Assembly: GCF_900129555.1 (NCBI RefSeq) | Contig: NZ_FQWC01000004.1 | Coordinates: 309,645-373,644 of the forward strand | DNA: 64,000 bases | Direction of reading: 5' to 3' | From: Flavobacterium defluvii | Lineage (GTDB): Bacteria > Bacteroidota > Bacteroidia > Flavobacteriales > Flavobacteriaceae | The notes under the pieces: generated by a model | Told to the model about the DNA's origin: nothing | The model's database searches: none | What the model saw: only the letters and a program-made list of their open reading frames with translations | Program-made: the position numbers and the translations under genes | Shown here: one piece after another, positions 9,784-18,393 of the stretch | Layout: each line of letters opens with the position of its first letter | Position numbering within the stretch: the stretch's first letter is position 1

Positions 9784-10931
9784 TTTGTAATATGTAATAT
9801 TGCTTTCATAAATTTTTCTCCAAACAAATGTCGTTTTTCATTATAATTAAATTCAGGTTTCTTTACAGAATTTTCGATAAAATAAATTATTCGGTTCATC
9901 AATTCATCATCGTCTTGAGGATTAAAATAATATCCTTGATTTTCTAGTTGTTCTACATGCACACTTAATGATGATGCAATAACATTTTGATTCATCGCTT
10001 TTGCATCTTCAATTACACTGCTCCAGCCTTCAAATAAAGAAGGTTGTATAACGGCTAACGCATTATTCATAAAGCATAATTGCTCGCTTCTGTCTATAAA
10101 TCCTAGGAATTTGATAAATTTTTCTAATTTATTATCTATTACAAATTGCTTGATATCGTTAAAATATTCAGGATTTCTATGATCAAATTCTTTTCCTGAA
10201 AAAAGTATCTGGAAATTAAAATCATAGAGATCTCTCATTTTTTTAATCGCTTTTAAAACGACAATATGGTTTTTGTGTTTCCAAAATTGATTTGGAGAGA
10301 AAAAATAAGGGATATCATCTAATTGATATTTCTTTAAAAGATCTTCAATTTTAATATTAAAATAGTTTGGATGAAAAACACAAAAATTTACAACATATTT
10401 ATTGGTCTCAGCAGCTGGGTATAATTTTTCAAAATCCATACAAGCGTCATTACTGCTAAATAAAATATGATCGTTTACAGATAGGATTTCTTGCTGCTTT
10501 TTTTTTCTAAAATCTAAATATTCTTTAGAAAAAAAATGAGGCATATAAATTTCCTGAAAATCTGGAATCCAGTATAAATGCTTTTTTATTGAATTTGGAA
10601 TTTCAATTTCACTTGGATGAAATAGTACATCAATACCACAATTTATTTTTTTTGCACCTCTTTTTTTCTTTATTATTAACTCAATGAGTTTACTAAAACA
10701 TCTTTCAGCGAAAGATGTTTTTTTATAAAGCACTTTATAGGTAATAAAAGGATAATCCAATTCTTTTATAGAATTAAAAGAAATGCTATTATTACTTAAA
10801 ATAACCAAATGTGGTTTCTGTTCCTCTGGTAATAACTTTAGAGATTGTATAAGATTTTGATAATAATAAGTTCCTCCAATCCAGTTTTCATCGTAAGAAT
10901 AAACTATTCCTATTTTAATTCTTTTGCCCAC
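9780..10931 (-). CDS. Family-4 glycosyltransferase, probable GTG start
   Basis: A retaining GT-B enzyme of about 383 residues. It begins VGKRIKIGIVYSYDENWIGG, has YFFSPNQFWKHKNHIVVLKA at the domain junction, FLGFIDRSEQL, and the GT4 signature SLFEGWSSVIEDAKAMNQNV. An ATG at 11015 would add 28 residues, but these are basic, unlike the family, and lie inside the conserved C-terminus of the epimerase gene. I prefer the GTG at 10931, which leaves a 22-base overlap. The ATG start remains possible. Confidence 0.8.
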   Translation of the reverse strand: MGKRIKIGIVYSYDENWIGGTYYYQNLIQSLKLLPEEQKPHLVILSNNSISFNSIKELDYPFITYKVLYKKTSFAERCFSKLIELIIKKKRGAKKINCGIDVLFHPSEIEIPNSIKKHLYWIPDFQEIYMPHFFSKEYLDFRKKKQQEILSVNDHILFSSNDACMDFEKLYPAAETNKYVVNFCVFHPNYFNIKIEDLLKKYQLDDIPYFFSPNQFWKHKNHIVVLKAIKKMRDLYDFNFQILFSGKEFDHRNPEYFNDIKQFVIDNKLEKFIKFLGFIDRSEQLCFMNNALAVIQPSLFEGWSSVIEDAKAMNQNVIASSLSVHVEQLENQGYYFNPQDDDELMNRIIYFIENSVKKPEFNYNEKRHLFGEKFMKAILHITK

Positions 10932-11803
10932 GCTGCGTATTTTTTTATACCTTGATCTAATCCTACTGATTTTTGAAAACCCATATCTATAATTTTTGAA
11001 ATATCGGCTACCCAATTATTTGGGTCTCCAATTTTTACTTCTCCATTAAAAATGATTTTTTTATCTGCAGAAAATTCTTTTATAAAAATAGCAGCAGCTT
11101 CAGCGATAGTGCTTTCAACATTACTCGCAACATTATAAATAGAGCCTTTAAAAGGAGATTTATCAATCACTAATTCTATAATTTTTATTAAATCATCAAT
11201 GTATATAAAATCTCTGGTTTCGCTGCCAGTTCCAAAAAGAGGAACCTCATCGCTTTTGATCGCTTTTTGATACAGATCCCAGAATAATTGTTTTTTCAAT
11301 CCCGGGCCATAAGCAGAAAAAACACGTAAACTACAAGTACTTAATCCAAAAAAATTATGATATTCAGTCAATAAAAGTTCACTTTGTAATTTATGAAAAC
11401 CGTATGGAGAAAGTGGTTTGCATGAACTGTTTTCTGTTATGGGCAATATCTGCGGATTACCATAAACTGCGGCGCTAGAAAAATTAATAAACTTACAATT
11501 ACTATTATAATCTCTAATTGCTACTAATATTTTCTGAACATTTACAACGTTTAACTCAAAATCCTGTGAAGGTTTTTCAAAAGAAAAACCAACATGTGCA
11601 GAACCTGATGCATTGATACAAACATCAAATTGATTTTCTTGAAAAGGTTTTGAAAAATTAGAATTTTGACGGTCTAATTTGTAAAAATTCACATCTTCAG
11701 AATCATTAACATCAGCCTGAAAAATTTCATGCCCTCTTGATTTAAAATAATTTACACAGTGGCTTCCAATAAATCCATTAGAGCCTATAATTAATATTTT
11801 CAT
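10910..11803 (-). CDS. NAD-dependent epimerase/dehydratase (extended SDR)
   Basis: A 297-residue sugar-nucleotide-modifying short-chain dehydrogenase. The N-terminal GSNGFIGSHCVNYF is the dinucleotide-binding loop. INFSSAAVYGNP supplies the catalytic Ser/Thr, and SPYGFHKLQSELL is the YxxxK active site. RDFIYIDDLIKIIEL matches the substrate-binding region of UDP-glucose 4-epimerase-like enzymes. The start overlaps the stop of the acyltransferase gene by four bases. The exact reaction (4-epimerase, 4-ketoreductase or decarboxylase) is not determined. Confidence 0.8.
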   Translation of the reverse strand: MKILIIGSNGFIGSHCVNYFKSRGHEIFQADVNDSEDVNFYKLDRQNSNFSKPFQENQFDVCINASGSAHVGFSFEKPSQDFELNVVNVQKILVAIRDYNSNCKFINFSSAAVYGNPQILPITENSSCKPLSPYGFHKLQSELLLTEYHNFFGLSTCSLRVFSAYGPGLKKQLFWDLYQKAIKSDEVPLFGTGSETRDFIYIDDLIKIIELVIDKSPFKGSIYNVASNVESTIAEAAAIFIKEFSADKKIIFNGEVKIGDPNNWVADISKIIDMGFQKSVGLDQGIKKYAAWAKELK

Positions 11804-12438
11804 TGGTTTCTATTATATTCCGGAAGATATTTTACTACAACTGCAGGATTTCCGGCAACAACTGTCCAAGGTTCTACATTTTTTGTTACTACACTTTTTG
11901 CTCCAACTACTGCACCTTCACCTATTTTTACTCCTTTTAAAATTGTAACATCAAAACCAATCCATACTTTGGATTCAATAATTATCGGAGCATCTGCAAC
12001 AATTGACCAATTCTTATTTGTGACATTATTGCCATTGCAATTTACATAATCGTCATAGCATTGATGATTATCATTTTTTCTTTCTTCCCAGTAAATACTA
12101 TGTGAGTTATGGTCATAAATAGTAATTCCCCAGGCCATTGTAACATCGTCGTGTACTTCTATACGATTTCGACTAATAAAAGTAACACCTCCTAAATGAA
12201 CATTATTACCTATAATTACTTCTCCTTTTTCTGATTCAAAGATAAAATTGGCATTTATAATTCCTTTTTCTCCTATCGTTATATATTTTCGGTTTTCAAT
12301 TTTTCCCGGAACATCAAAACGAATATTTGAATTTTTCATAAAAGTAGAATCTTCCTTTGTGAAATAATTTTTATATTTCACAAGAGAGGTTTCTATGACT
12401 TTCTTTTTTTTTAAAATATTCAAAACTCTGCGAATCAT
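11800..12438 (-). CDS. Left-handed beta-helix acyltransferase (CysE/LacA/WbbJ-like)
   Basis: A 212-residue protein. From about residue 70 it shows imperfect hexapeptide repeats (ITIGEKGIINANFIFES, VIIGNNVHLGGVTFIS, IIIESKVWIGFDVTILKGVKIG). The central YDHNSHSIYW contains the likely catalytic His, and it ends with AVVGAKSVVTKNVEPWTVV and AGNPA as in sugar O-acetyltransferases. It most likely transfers acetyl from acetyl-CoA to a sugar or sugar nucleotide. It overlaps the epimerase and the upstream glycosyltransferase by four bases each. Confidence 0.83.
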   Translation of the reverse strand: MIRRVLNILKKKKVIETSLVKYKNYFTKEDSTFMKNSNIRFDVPGKIENRKYITIGEKGIINANFIFESEKGEVIIGNNVHLGGVTFISRNRIEVHDDVTMAWGITIYDHNSHSIYWEERKNDNHQCYDDYVNCNGNNVTNKNWSIVADAPIIIESKVWIGFDVTILKGVKIGEGAVVGAKSVVTKNVEPWTVVAGNPAVVVKYLPEYNRNQ

Positions 12439-13613
12439 TTAAATTTCTTTTTTAAATATCGATAAACTCTAAAGCTGAAAGCAACAATTTTATTACTTTG
12501 ATATTTTTGTTCTATTTGAAAAAGGGTAAGTCTTTTGGCTTTATGTGTTTTTTTTAAGTTTTTCCAATCTTTATATAAATCAAAATATTTTTCTGCCTGT
12601 ATCTTTATATTAAATTCTTCTTCAACTTTTTGCAGGGCATTTTTACTTAAATCAAACAAAAAATCTCTGTCATTATTAAGAATTTCAATTTTGTCTGTCA
12701 TGCCATTTATGTCGTGTAAATCTACTACATATCCTATCTCTGGAGTAATTACTTTTTTTATTCCTTCGCTAAAATTATAAACTATAGGAACACAGCCAAC
12801 ACTCATAGACTCAAGTAAGGAAACCGGAAGACCGTCGTGGGATGATGGTAAAATATAAAGATCTTGAGTTTTTAAAACTTCCAAAACATCTGCATCCGTT
12901 TTTGGGGTTTCAAAGCGAAAATTTGAAAAACTTCTTACTTCATTTTTAAAATTTTCTTTTTCTTCTCCATCTCCTAAGATAGTCCAGTTAACTTCAATAT
13001 TTTTCTCTAGAAGTTTTTGATTTATAATGGGAAGATCATAAATACCTTTTAATTTCACGTGTCTGGCCAGAAATACTAAATTTAATTTTTGGCTTTTATC
13101 TTTTCTTTCTTTTTTAAATTTTTGAACTTTTACACCATGCTGAATAAAATGGATATCATTAATTCTTTTAGGAAGCATGGTTTTTATATTTTCATAGATT
13201 TCAGCATTATGAGCTATAAAAACATCTATTAGATAACTGTATTTTTCTATTAAATGCAAAAATCCTTTATCGTGACAAATAAAATAAATCGTTTTATTAG
13301 ATTTATGAAAATAACTCATAGCTAGCAATTCCTGAGGCAGATTTGCAATAAGAGCTCCTTTTTTATTCGAAATATGATTATTTAATCTTTTTGCCAAATC
13401 ATATTCGCGTTCATGCTCGAACTTAAAAATAAGATCATTTTCCCCTAGTGTAACATCTTCGAGCCTTTTAGCTTCCCAATGCAGAGGATCTAAGTAAATA
13501 CATTTAATATCAAAATAATCATCAGGTTTATTAGCTATCATATTTCTATGAAAACTTGAACCGCCTCCCATTAAATTCTGACTAATTACAATTAATTCAG
13601 GTTTAAAATCCAT
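12435..13613 (-). CDS. Family-4 glycosyltransferase
   Basis: A 392-residue GT-B enzyme. The N-terminus has LIVISQNLMGGGSSFHRNMI, the middle NLVFLARHVKLKGIYDLPII, and the C-terminal half GDGEEKENF and SSHDGLPVSLLESMSVGCVPIV, the E-x7-E-type donor site. No membrane segment is present and a basic tail ends RYLKKKFK. It abuts the methyltransferase gene (stop to start with no spacer) and overlaps the downstream acyltransferase by four bases. Substrates are unknown. Confidence 0.84.
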   Translation of the reverse strand: MDFKPELIVISQNLMGGGSSFHRNMIANKPDDYFDIKCIYLDPLHWEAKRLEDVTLGENDLIFKFEHEREYDLAKRLNNHISNKKGALIANLPQELLAMSYFHKSNKTIYFICHDKGFLHLIEKYSYLIDVFIAHNAEIYENIKTMLPKRINDIHFIQHGVKVQKFKKERKDKSQKLNLVFLARHVKLKGIYDLPIINQKLLEKNIEVNWTILGDGEEKENFKNEVRSFSNFRFETPKTDADVLEVLKTQDLYILPSSHDGLPVSLLESMSVGCVPIVYNFSEGIKKVITPEIGYVVDLHDINGMTDKIEILNNDRDFLFDLSKNALQKVEEEFNIKIQAEKYFDLYKDWKNLKKTHKAKRLTLFQIEQKYQSNKIVAFSFRVYRYLKKKFK

Positions 13614-14414
13614 TTATTTTTTTATTATAATACCCTGACCTGTAGGCAATGAAAGTATACTTTGTCCTTTTTCTAATGCAAATAAATCAAAAGCTTTCTT
13701 TTGTTCGATATGCAATGGGAATCCATAATCATCTAATATTATAACTCCTCCGGTTACTATTTTATCCCAAAAATAATTTGCTGCTGCTATCTCTGGTTCA
13801 ACACAGTTCATATCTATAGAAAGATAGCTTATTTTTTCAGCATCACATTCTTTTAATGTATCAGGAACAATCCCTTTAATAATTTTAACATTGAAATTCG
13901 AAAAAGTTGTAACTACCCTATCATAAACATTTTCGTAATGGCCATTTAGATACACTTCAATTCCTGCTTGCTTTTCAGCTTCTGTGATCATTGCAGGAAC
14001 TAATCCCTCATATGTATCTAACAAATAAAATTTTTTATTTGTTTTTTGAAAATCAATATATTCAATTATTGCTCTTGAATATGCTCCTGTATTTACTCCA
14101 CACTCTACAAAATCACCTTCCAGATTTTTAACAAGATCTGCAAACCAACAAACAATATATGTTCGCCATTGTAGCGTAAATCCATCCCAAGGTTTTGTAT
14201 CTACAGCAGTTTGATAAGCTTTGGCAAATCGAGGTTCTGTTATAAAATCACAATTATTACTTGTTGTTAAACTATCGGTATCATAAGTAATTGGACCTAA
14301 ATAATGATTTGATTTTAAATCTCTTTTTAATCTTGATTCTATACTATTGATTCTATTATGATTTTTTAAAAACCATTTTAACTTATCTATTTGTCTCTTG
14401 ATTTTATTTATCAT
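13614..14414 (-). CDS. TylF/MycF-like SAM-dependent O-methyltransferase
   Basis: A 266-residue class I methyltransferase. FVECGVNTGAYSRAIIEYI (about 112-130) is the SAM-binding loop in the TylF/macrocin O-methyltransferase style. FYLLDTYEGLVP follows, then YLSIDMNCVEPEIAAANYFW and GGVIILDDYGFPLH with the metal-binding Asp pair. Family members methylate sugar hydroxyls. Close to a Wzt with a carbohydrate-binding tail, it could add a methyl group to the non-reducing end of the glycan, an idea from known ABC-exported O-antigens and not shown here. Confidence 0.8.
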   Translation of the reverse strand: MINKIKRQIDKLKWFLKNHNRINSIESRLKRDLKSNHYLGPITYDTDSLTTSNNCDFITEPRFAKAYQTAVDTKPWDGFTLQWRTYIVCWFADLVKNLEGDFVECGVNTGAYSRAIIEYIDFQKTNKKFYLLDTYEGLVPAMITEAEKQAGIEVYLNGHYENVYDRVVTTFSNFNVKIIKGIVPDTLKECDAEKISYLSIDMNCVEPEIAAANYFWDKIVTGGVIILDDYGFPLHIEQKKAFDLFALEKGQSILSLPTGQGIIIKK

Positions 14415-14429
14415 TGATAGATTTTTTCC

Positions 14430-15383
14430 TTAAATTGAATTAATAATTTCTATTCTATTAGTTTTTGTATTATAGATTTCTTTTCCTAGCAATGTATCCA
14501 TTTTCTGAAAATCTGAAAATTGTTCTCCATCAATATTTCTACTTAATGAAAACTGAGATTTGACATATCCGTCTTCACATGATATTTTCTTTAAATCTTT
14601 CATTTTATCATTTCTGATAAAATATGCATTATTTCCCTGTGAATTGCAACCAATAAAACTGTAATCTTTTTGTTCTGCTAAATCACATAAAGACTTGAGT
14701 GAAGTCCCCCAATAATAAATATTTTCTTTTTTGTCCCATACAAAATCCTCTTGATAAGGTATTGTCCATGGATTCAAACCGAATTCTGCATTATATTCTG
14801 AAATAACAATAACGGGCTTAATATCATCTAAACATTTCCATATCCAATAATCATTACCATCAATATCAATACTAAGCAATCCAAGTTCTTTATCAAAATT
14901 TCTTGATTTTATCAATTCATTAATATTATCTTTTGTAATAAAAGAGGCTATTGACTGAAGATCAAAACTTGAACTAACTACATCATTTTTTATATAAGTT
15001 ATATTTCTTTGTTCACCGTCAATTACCAAACCTTTCCATTTATTATTAAATAATAAAAATCTGGTGTTTGATTCGATATATTTTTCAACTCCAAACTCGA
15101 CAAATGTCTTATTCTCTATATCTAGATTATTTACCAACCATTGAATTATTCCATCATCACCAAATTGAGAAAAAACCTGAAATTCAACTTCTGTAAGGCT
15201 AGCTATTATCTTTTTTTGTGAATTAAAACTTGATTGAATTTGTCCTAAATTAACTTTAGGACTTTTGTAACTATATAAATCCTTTTCATAGTTATCTTTT
15301 ATTTTTTGAACTTCAGAATAAATAGAGTTAACTTTTTGAATTGATTTTATAATCTGATAATATTTTCTTGTAATTAAATTCAT
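14430..15383 (-). CDS. Putative methyltransferase-like protein of unknown function
   Basis: A 317-residue soluble protein whose start at 15383 forms an ATGA overlap with the upstream acyltransferase; an upstream in-frame start at 15422 is inside that gene and is rejected. QFGDDGIIQWLVNNL, TFVEFGVEKYIESNTRFLL and GLLSIDIDGNDYWIWKCL resemble class I SAM-methyltransferase motifs I and II of FkbM-like proteins, but the glycine-rich loop is not canonical. I cannot assign a substrate. Its neighbours (TylF-like methyltransferase, hexapeptide acyltransferase, Wzt) point to polysaccharide modification. Confidence 0.6.
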   Translation of the reverse strand: MNLITRKYYQIIKSIQKVNSIYSEVQKIKDNYEKDLYSYKSPKVNLGQIQSSFNSQKKIIASLTEVEFQVFSQFGDDGIIQWLVNNLDIENKTFVEFGVEKYIESNTRFLLFNNKWKGLVIDGEQRNITYIKNDVVSSSFDLQSIASFITKDNINELIKSRNFDKELGLLSIDIDGNDYWIWKCLDDIKPVIVISEYNAEFGLNPWTIPYQEDFVWDKKENIYYWGTSLKSLCDLAEQKDYSFIGCNSQGNNAYFIRNDKMKDLKKISCEDGYVKSQFSLSRNIDGEQFSDFQKMDTLLGKEIYNTKTNRIEIINSI

Positions 15384-16006
15384 GTTGTATATTTTATTAT
15401 TTGCATTGGATTTCCAGCACAAACAGCATATTCTGGAACATCTTTAGTAATAATTGTATTTGCCGCAATTATTGCCCCTTTCCCAATTTTAACCCCTTTC
15501 ATTATTGTAGAATTAAAACCAATCCAAACATCATCTTCTATGATTATCTCTTTTTCATTAAGGTCAGATTCCTTCTTTAAACCGAAGGCAGTGATATATT
15601 TAAAATCTTCATGACGCAATTTCGAATCCAAAGGATGGGAATTATTGTCATGTATATTTACATTATGTGATATTAATACTCTATTGCCTATACTTATTTT
15701 TTTTGCAGACCAAATTTTTGTTCTTTCTCCAATAAAAGAATAATCTCCAATAATAATCTCCCCACCATGTCCAAATATTAGAAGTTCTCCTCTAATATCA
15801 CAGTTATTTCCTAAAACAATTTTAGTTCGATCTCCGAGGTTATTGTGTATACCAGCTTCATTAAATATTCTAGTATTTTCTCCTATCAAAGCATTATCAT
15901 TATTAAATTTGCTTAAAAGATTCTGCTCTTTTGATTTTAGAATTGCATGATTCTTTTCATGCATTCTGAAAAAAAAATTATTTAATATTGACTTTATTTT
16001 ATTCAT
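15380..16006 (-). CDS. Left-handed beta-helix acyltransferase (WbbJ-like)
   Basis: A 208-residue hexapeptide-repeat acyltransferase with IVLGNNCDIRGELLIFG, IIIGDYSFIGERTKIWSAKK, NIHDNNSHPLDSKLR holding the likely catalytic His, IIIEDDVWIGFNSTIMKG, and the C-terminal AANTIITKDVPEYAVCAGNP. It probably O- or N-acetylates a sugar in this pathway. The start overlaps the wzt stop by eight bases and its stop makes an ATGA overlap with the next gene. It resembles the protein at 11800-12438 in plan but is not a close copy. Confidence 0.83.
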   Translation of the reverse strand: MNKIKSILNNFFFRMHEKNHAILKSKEQNLLSKFNNDNALIGENTRIFNEAGIHNNLGDRTKIVLGNNCDIRGELLIFGHGGEIIIGDYSFIGERTKIWSAKKISIGNRVLISHNVNIHDNNSHPLDSKLRHEDFKYITAFGLKKESDLNEKEIIIEDDVWIGFNSTIMKGVKIGKGAIIAANTIITKDVPEYAVCAGNPMQIIKYTT

Positions 16007-17285
16007 TATCCAAGATTTTCCATTTAGAATCTAAAATAACATTTCCATAATCAATACCTTCAAATTTCGAAAACATTGTACCGGTATCATGTATTTTTAT
16101 TGGACATGCATTCTCTATTATGTCATGTGTTTTTACATTATGTTCGTATAAAGCAAAAATAAAATTGTAGTGGTTCGGCGCAATAATATCATTGGGTAAA
16201 GTAACTTCAACGTTAAAATTATCTTTTGAGTTATCTGTAATAATATCACTTAAATTATTCATAAATGTACAAACTCTAACATTGAATTTGTCTTGAAGCC
16301 CAATACCTAAAACTACATTTTTGATGTCTTCCTTAATTGTGACTGTCAATCTGATTTTTATTTTTTCATTAAACCCAAAAAAATCGGTGATTTGGTTTTT
16401 AAAATTAATTGTTTCAATTTTTGTGAAGAATATTTTTTTATTCTTTAAAGATTCTATATTTGGAATATATGAATTGACTGTAGATTCATTCGTACTTGGA
16501 ATCAAATATTTTTCAATAACATCTGCAACTGCACCATATTCAACAATACCGCCTTTATCCATAAGCATCCCTTTATTACATAACGTTGCTACAGATCCTA
16601 ATTGATGGCTTACAAATAATATTGTTCTTCCTTCTCCTTTAGAAATATCCTGCATCTTACCAATTGCTTTTTTCTGAAAATCAGCATCGCCAACTGCCAA
16701 AACCTCATCGACAACTAATATTTCAGGTTCCAAAAAAGCAGCCACAGCAAAAGCCAATCTTACCGTCATTCCAGAACTATATCTTTTTACCGGAGTATCT
16801 ATATATCGTTCGCAGCCCGAAAAATCAATAATCTCATCAAGCTTTGAGGTAATTTCTCTTTTAGTCATTCCTAAAATAGCTCCATTAAGATAAATATTTT
16901 CTCTCCCTGTCATTTCACCATTAAATCCTGTACCAACTTCTAGAAGAGATGCAATACGTCCACGTGATTTAATAGTTCCTGTAGTTGGAGCTGTTACTTT
17001 AGATAAAATTTTCAAAAGGGTTGATTTACCAGCTCCATTTTTACCAATAATTCCTAAAACTTCGCCGCGCTCAACTTCAAAATTAATATCCTGCAAAGCC
17101 CACACATAATCTGAACTCCCTTTTGTTGAACGATCGTTCGTATCACCAATTTTTAAATAGGGATTTTCCTTTCCCCTTATTTTATACCACCAACGATTTA
17201 CATCATGGCTAATTGTACCGCTGCCTACTTCACCTAAACGATATTGCTTAGAAACATTTTCGGCTTTTAAAATAATATCTTTCAA
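15999..17285 (-). CDS. wzt: Polysaccharide ABC transporter ATP-binding protein with C-terminal Wzt-type domain
   Basis: A 428-residue ATPase. The nucleotide-binding domain (about 1-260) shows Walker A GIIGKNGAGKSTLLK, the signature YSSGMTVRLAFAVA, Walker B LEPEILVVDEVLAVGDADF and a switch His in FVSHQ. Residues about 285-428 form an extra beta-rich domain in the position of Wzt_C, which in known systems binds the terminal residue of the O-polysaccharide. The frame begins at TTG with a stop eight codons upstream and no ATG before the conserved fold. It works with the permease 77 bases upstream. Confidence 0.9.
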   Translation of the reverse strand: MKDIILKAENVSKQYRLGEVGSGTISHDVNRWWYKIRGKENPYLKIGDTNDRSTKGSSDYVWALQDINFEVERGEVLGIIGKNGAGKSTLLKILSKVTAPTTGTIKSRGRIASLLEVGTGFNGEMTGRENIYLNGAILGMTKREITSKLDEIIDFSGCERYIDTPVKRYSSGMTVRLAFAVAAFLEPEILVVDEVLAVGDADFQKKAIGKMQDISKGEGRTILFVSHQLGSVATLCNKGMLMDKGGIVEYGAVADVIEKYLIPSTNESTVNSYIPNIESLKNKKIFFTKIETINFKNQITDFFGFNEKIKIRLTVTIKEDIKNVVLGIGLQDKFNVRVCTFMNNLSDIITDNSKDNFNVEVTLPNDIIAPNHYNFIFALYEHNVKTHDIIENACPIKIHDTGTMFSKFEGIDYGNVILDSKWKILDNE

Positions 17286-17362
17286 ACTACTACTAAGTTT
17301 AGAAAATTACAAATCATAAAGAATGTTGTTTTTTTTATTAATTTCCGGATTTTGTTGCTGAA

Positions 17363-18229
17363 CTAAACAGTGTCTATGAAACTTTTTTCTGCGCTATTAA
17401 AAATCAGCAATCCAATAAAAAAAACTGCGATTGTTAAAATGAAAGTATACATTAAACCTGGTACAGAAATTTGCCCAAAGTTTAAAAGCATGTATCTTGA
17501 GGTTTCTATTATATATGCTAAAGGGTTATATTCTACAATCCACCCATAAGATGGGAGTTTACTTTTAATCAACTCCATTGGGTACATAACCGCCGATAAA
17601 TACATCAATAATTGTATTCCGAAAGTAATCAAATAACTAAAATCCCGGTATTTTGTTACCATTGATGAAATAATCATTCCTAATCCTAATCCCAAAAGTC
17701 CCATAACAGCTATTAGCAATGGAAAAAATAAAATAGAAGGATTCAGTATCAAATTGTATCCGTTAAAATAATAAAATATATAAAATGCAATAAAAATCAA
17801 AAACTGAATTCCAAATTTCACCAAATTAGAGATGACTACAGAAAGTGGTGTAATAATTCTTGGAAAATAAACTTTCCCAAATATATTGGCATTTGTTTTA
17901 AATGTATCAGCAGTGCCGGTTAAACAAGCTGCAAAATAATTCCAAACTGTAATTCCAGCCAAATTAAATAAGAAAGAGGGAATTCCGTTTGTTTTGATTC
18001 CAGCAACGCTATTAAAGATTATTGTAAAAATTACTGAAGTAAATAAAGGCTGAATTAAGTACCAAAGTGGCCCTAGGACAGTTTGCTTATATACAGTAAT
18101 GATATCTCTTTTTACAAAAAGAAATAGTAAATCTCTATACTGCCAAATTTCTTTTAAATTAAGTGAAAAAAAATTACTCTTTGGTTTTATTTCAAATAAC
18201 CAGTCATTTGACGAATTAGTATTGTTCAT
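17363..18229 (-). CDS. wzm: Polysaccharide ABC transporter permease
   Basis: A 288-residue ABC-2-type permease with six predicted membrane segments. It has KRDIITVYKQTVLGPLWYLI, the cytoplasmic coupling helix typical of Wzm/KpsM/TagG, and VWNYFAACLTGTADTF. I chose the ATG at 18229; the alternative TTG at 18271 would add 14 residues. It follows the terminator at 18336-18364, so it is probably the first gene of a separate transcript with wzt. I found no clear TAnnTTTG promoter in the 107 bases between. Confidence 0.9.
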   Translation of the reverse strand: MNNTNSSNDWLFEIKPKSNFFSLNLKEIWQYRDLLFLFVKRDIITVYKQTVLGPLWYLIQPLFTSVIFTIIFNSVAGIKTNGIPSFLFNLAGITVWNYFAACLTGTADTFKTNANIFGKVYFPRIITPLSVVISNLVKFGIQFLIFIAFYIFYYFNGYNLILNPSILFFPLLIAVMGLLGLGLGMIISSMVTKYRDFSYLITFGIQLLMYLSAVMYPMELIKSKLPSYGWIVEYNPLAYIIETSRYMLLNFGQISVPGLMYTFILTIAVFFIGLLIFNSAEKSFIDTV

Positions 18230-18335
18230 TCTATTATTAATTAAATTTGAATTGCAAATTATTTTTATCAATTCAAAACTGCTTTAAATTTTAAATTAAC
18301 AGGATTTTTACTCCTTTCCATTTTGTTTAAAATGC

Positions 18336-18364
18336 AAAAAAGGCGTTTAAAAAACACCTTTTTT
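18336..18364 (-). terminator. Intrinsic terminator after the capD-like gene
   Basis: A 13-base stem (AAAAAAGGCGTTT against AAACACCTTTTTT, with one G-T pair) closes a three-base loop and is followed by a T-run when read on the minus strand. It lies 30 bases beyond the stop of the 655-codon dehydratase gene. It divides the locus into two transcripts unless read through. Confidence 0.82.
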
Positions 18365-18393
18365 GATATACCTTTTTTTAATTTATTTCAGAG

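Noticed and set aside
10932..11015. A longer N-terminus for the glycosyltransferase, starting at 11015.
   Set aside because: The extra 28 residues lie inside the conserved C-terminus of the epimerase gene in another frame, are strongly basic and unlike the family; a GTG at 10931 gives a normal start.
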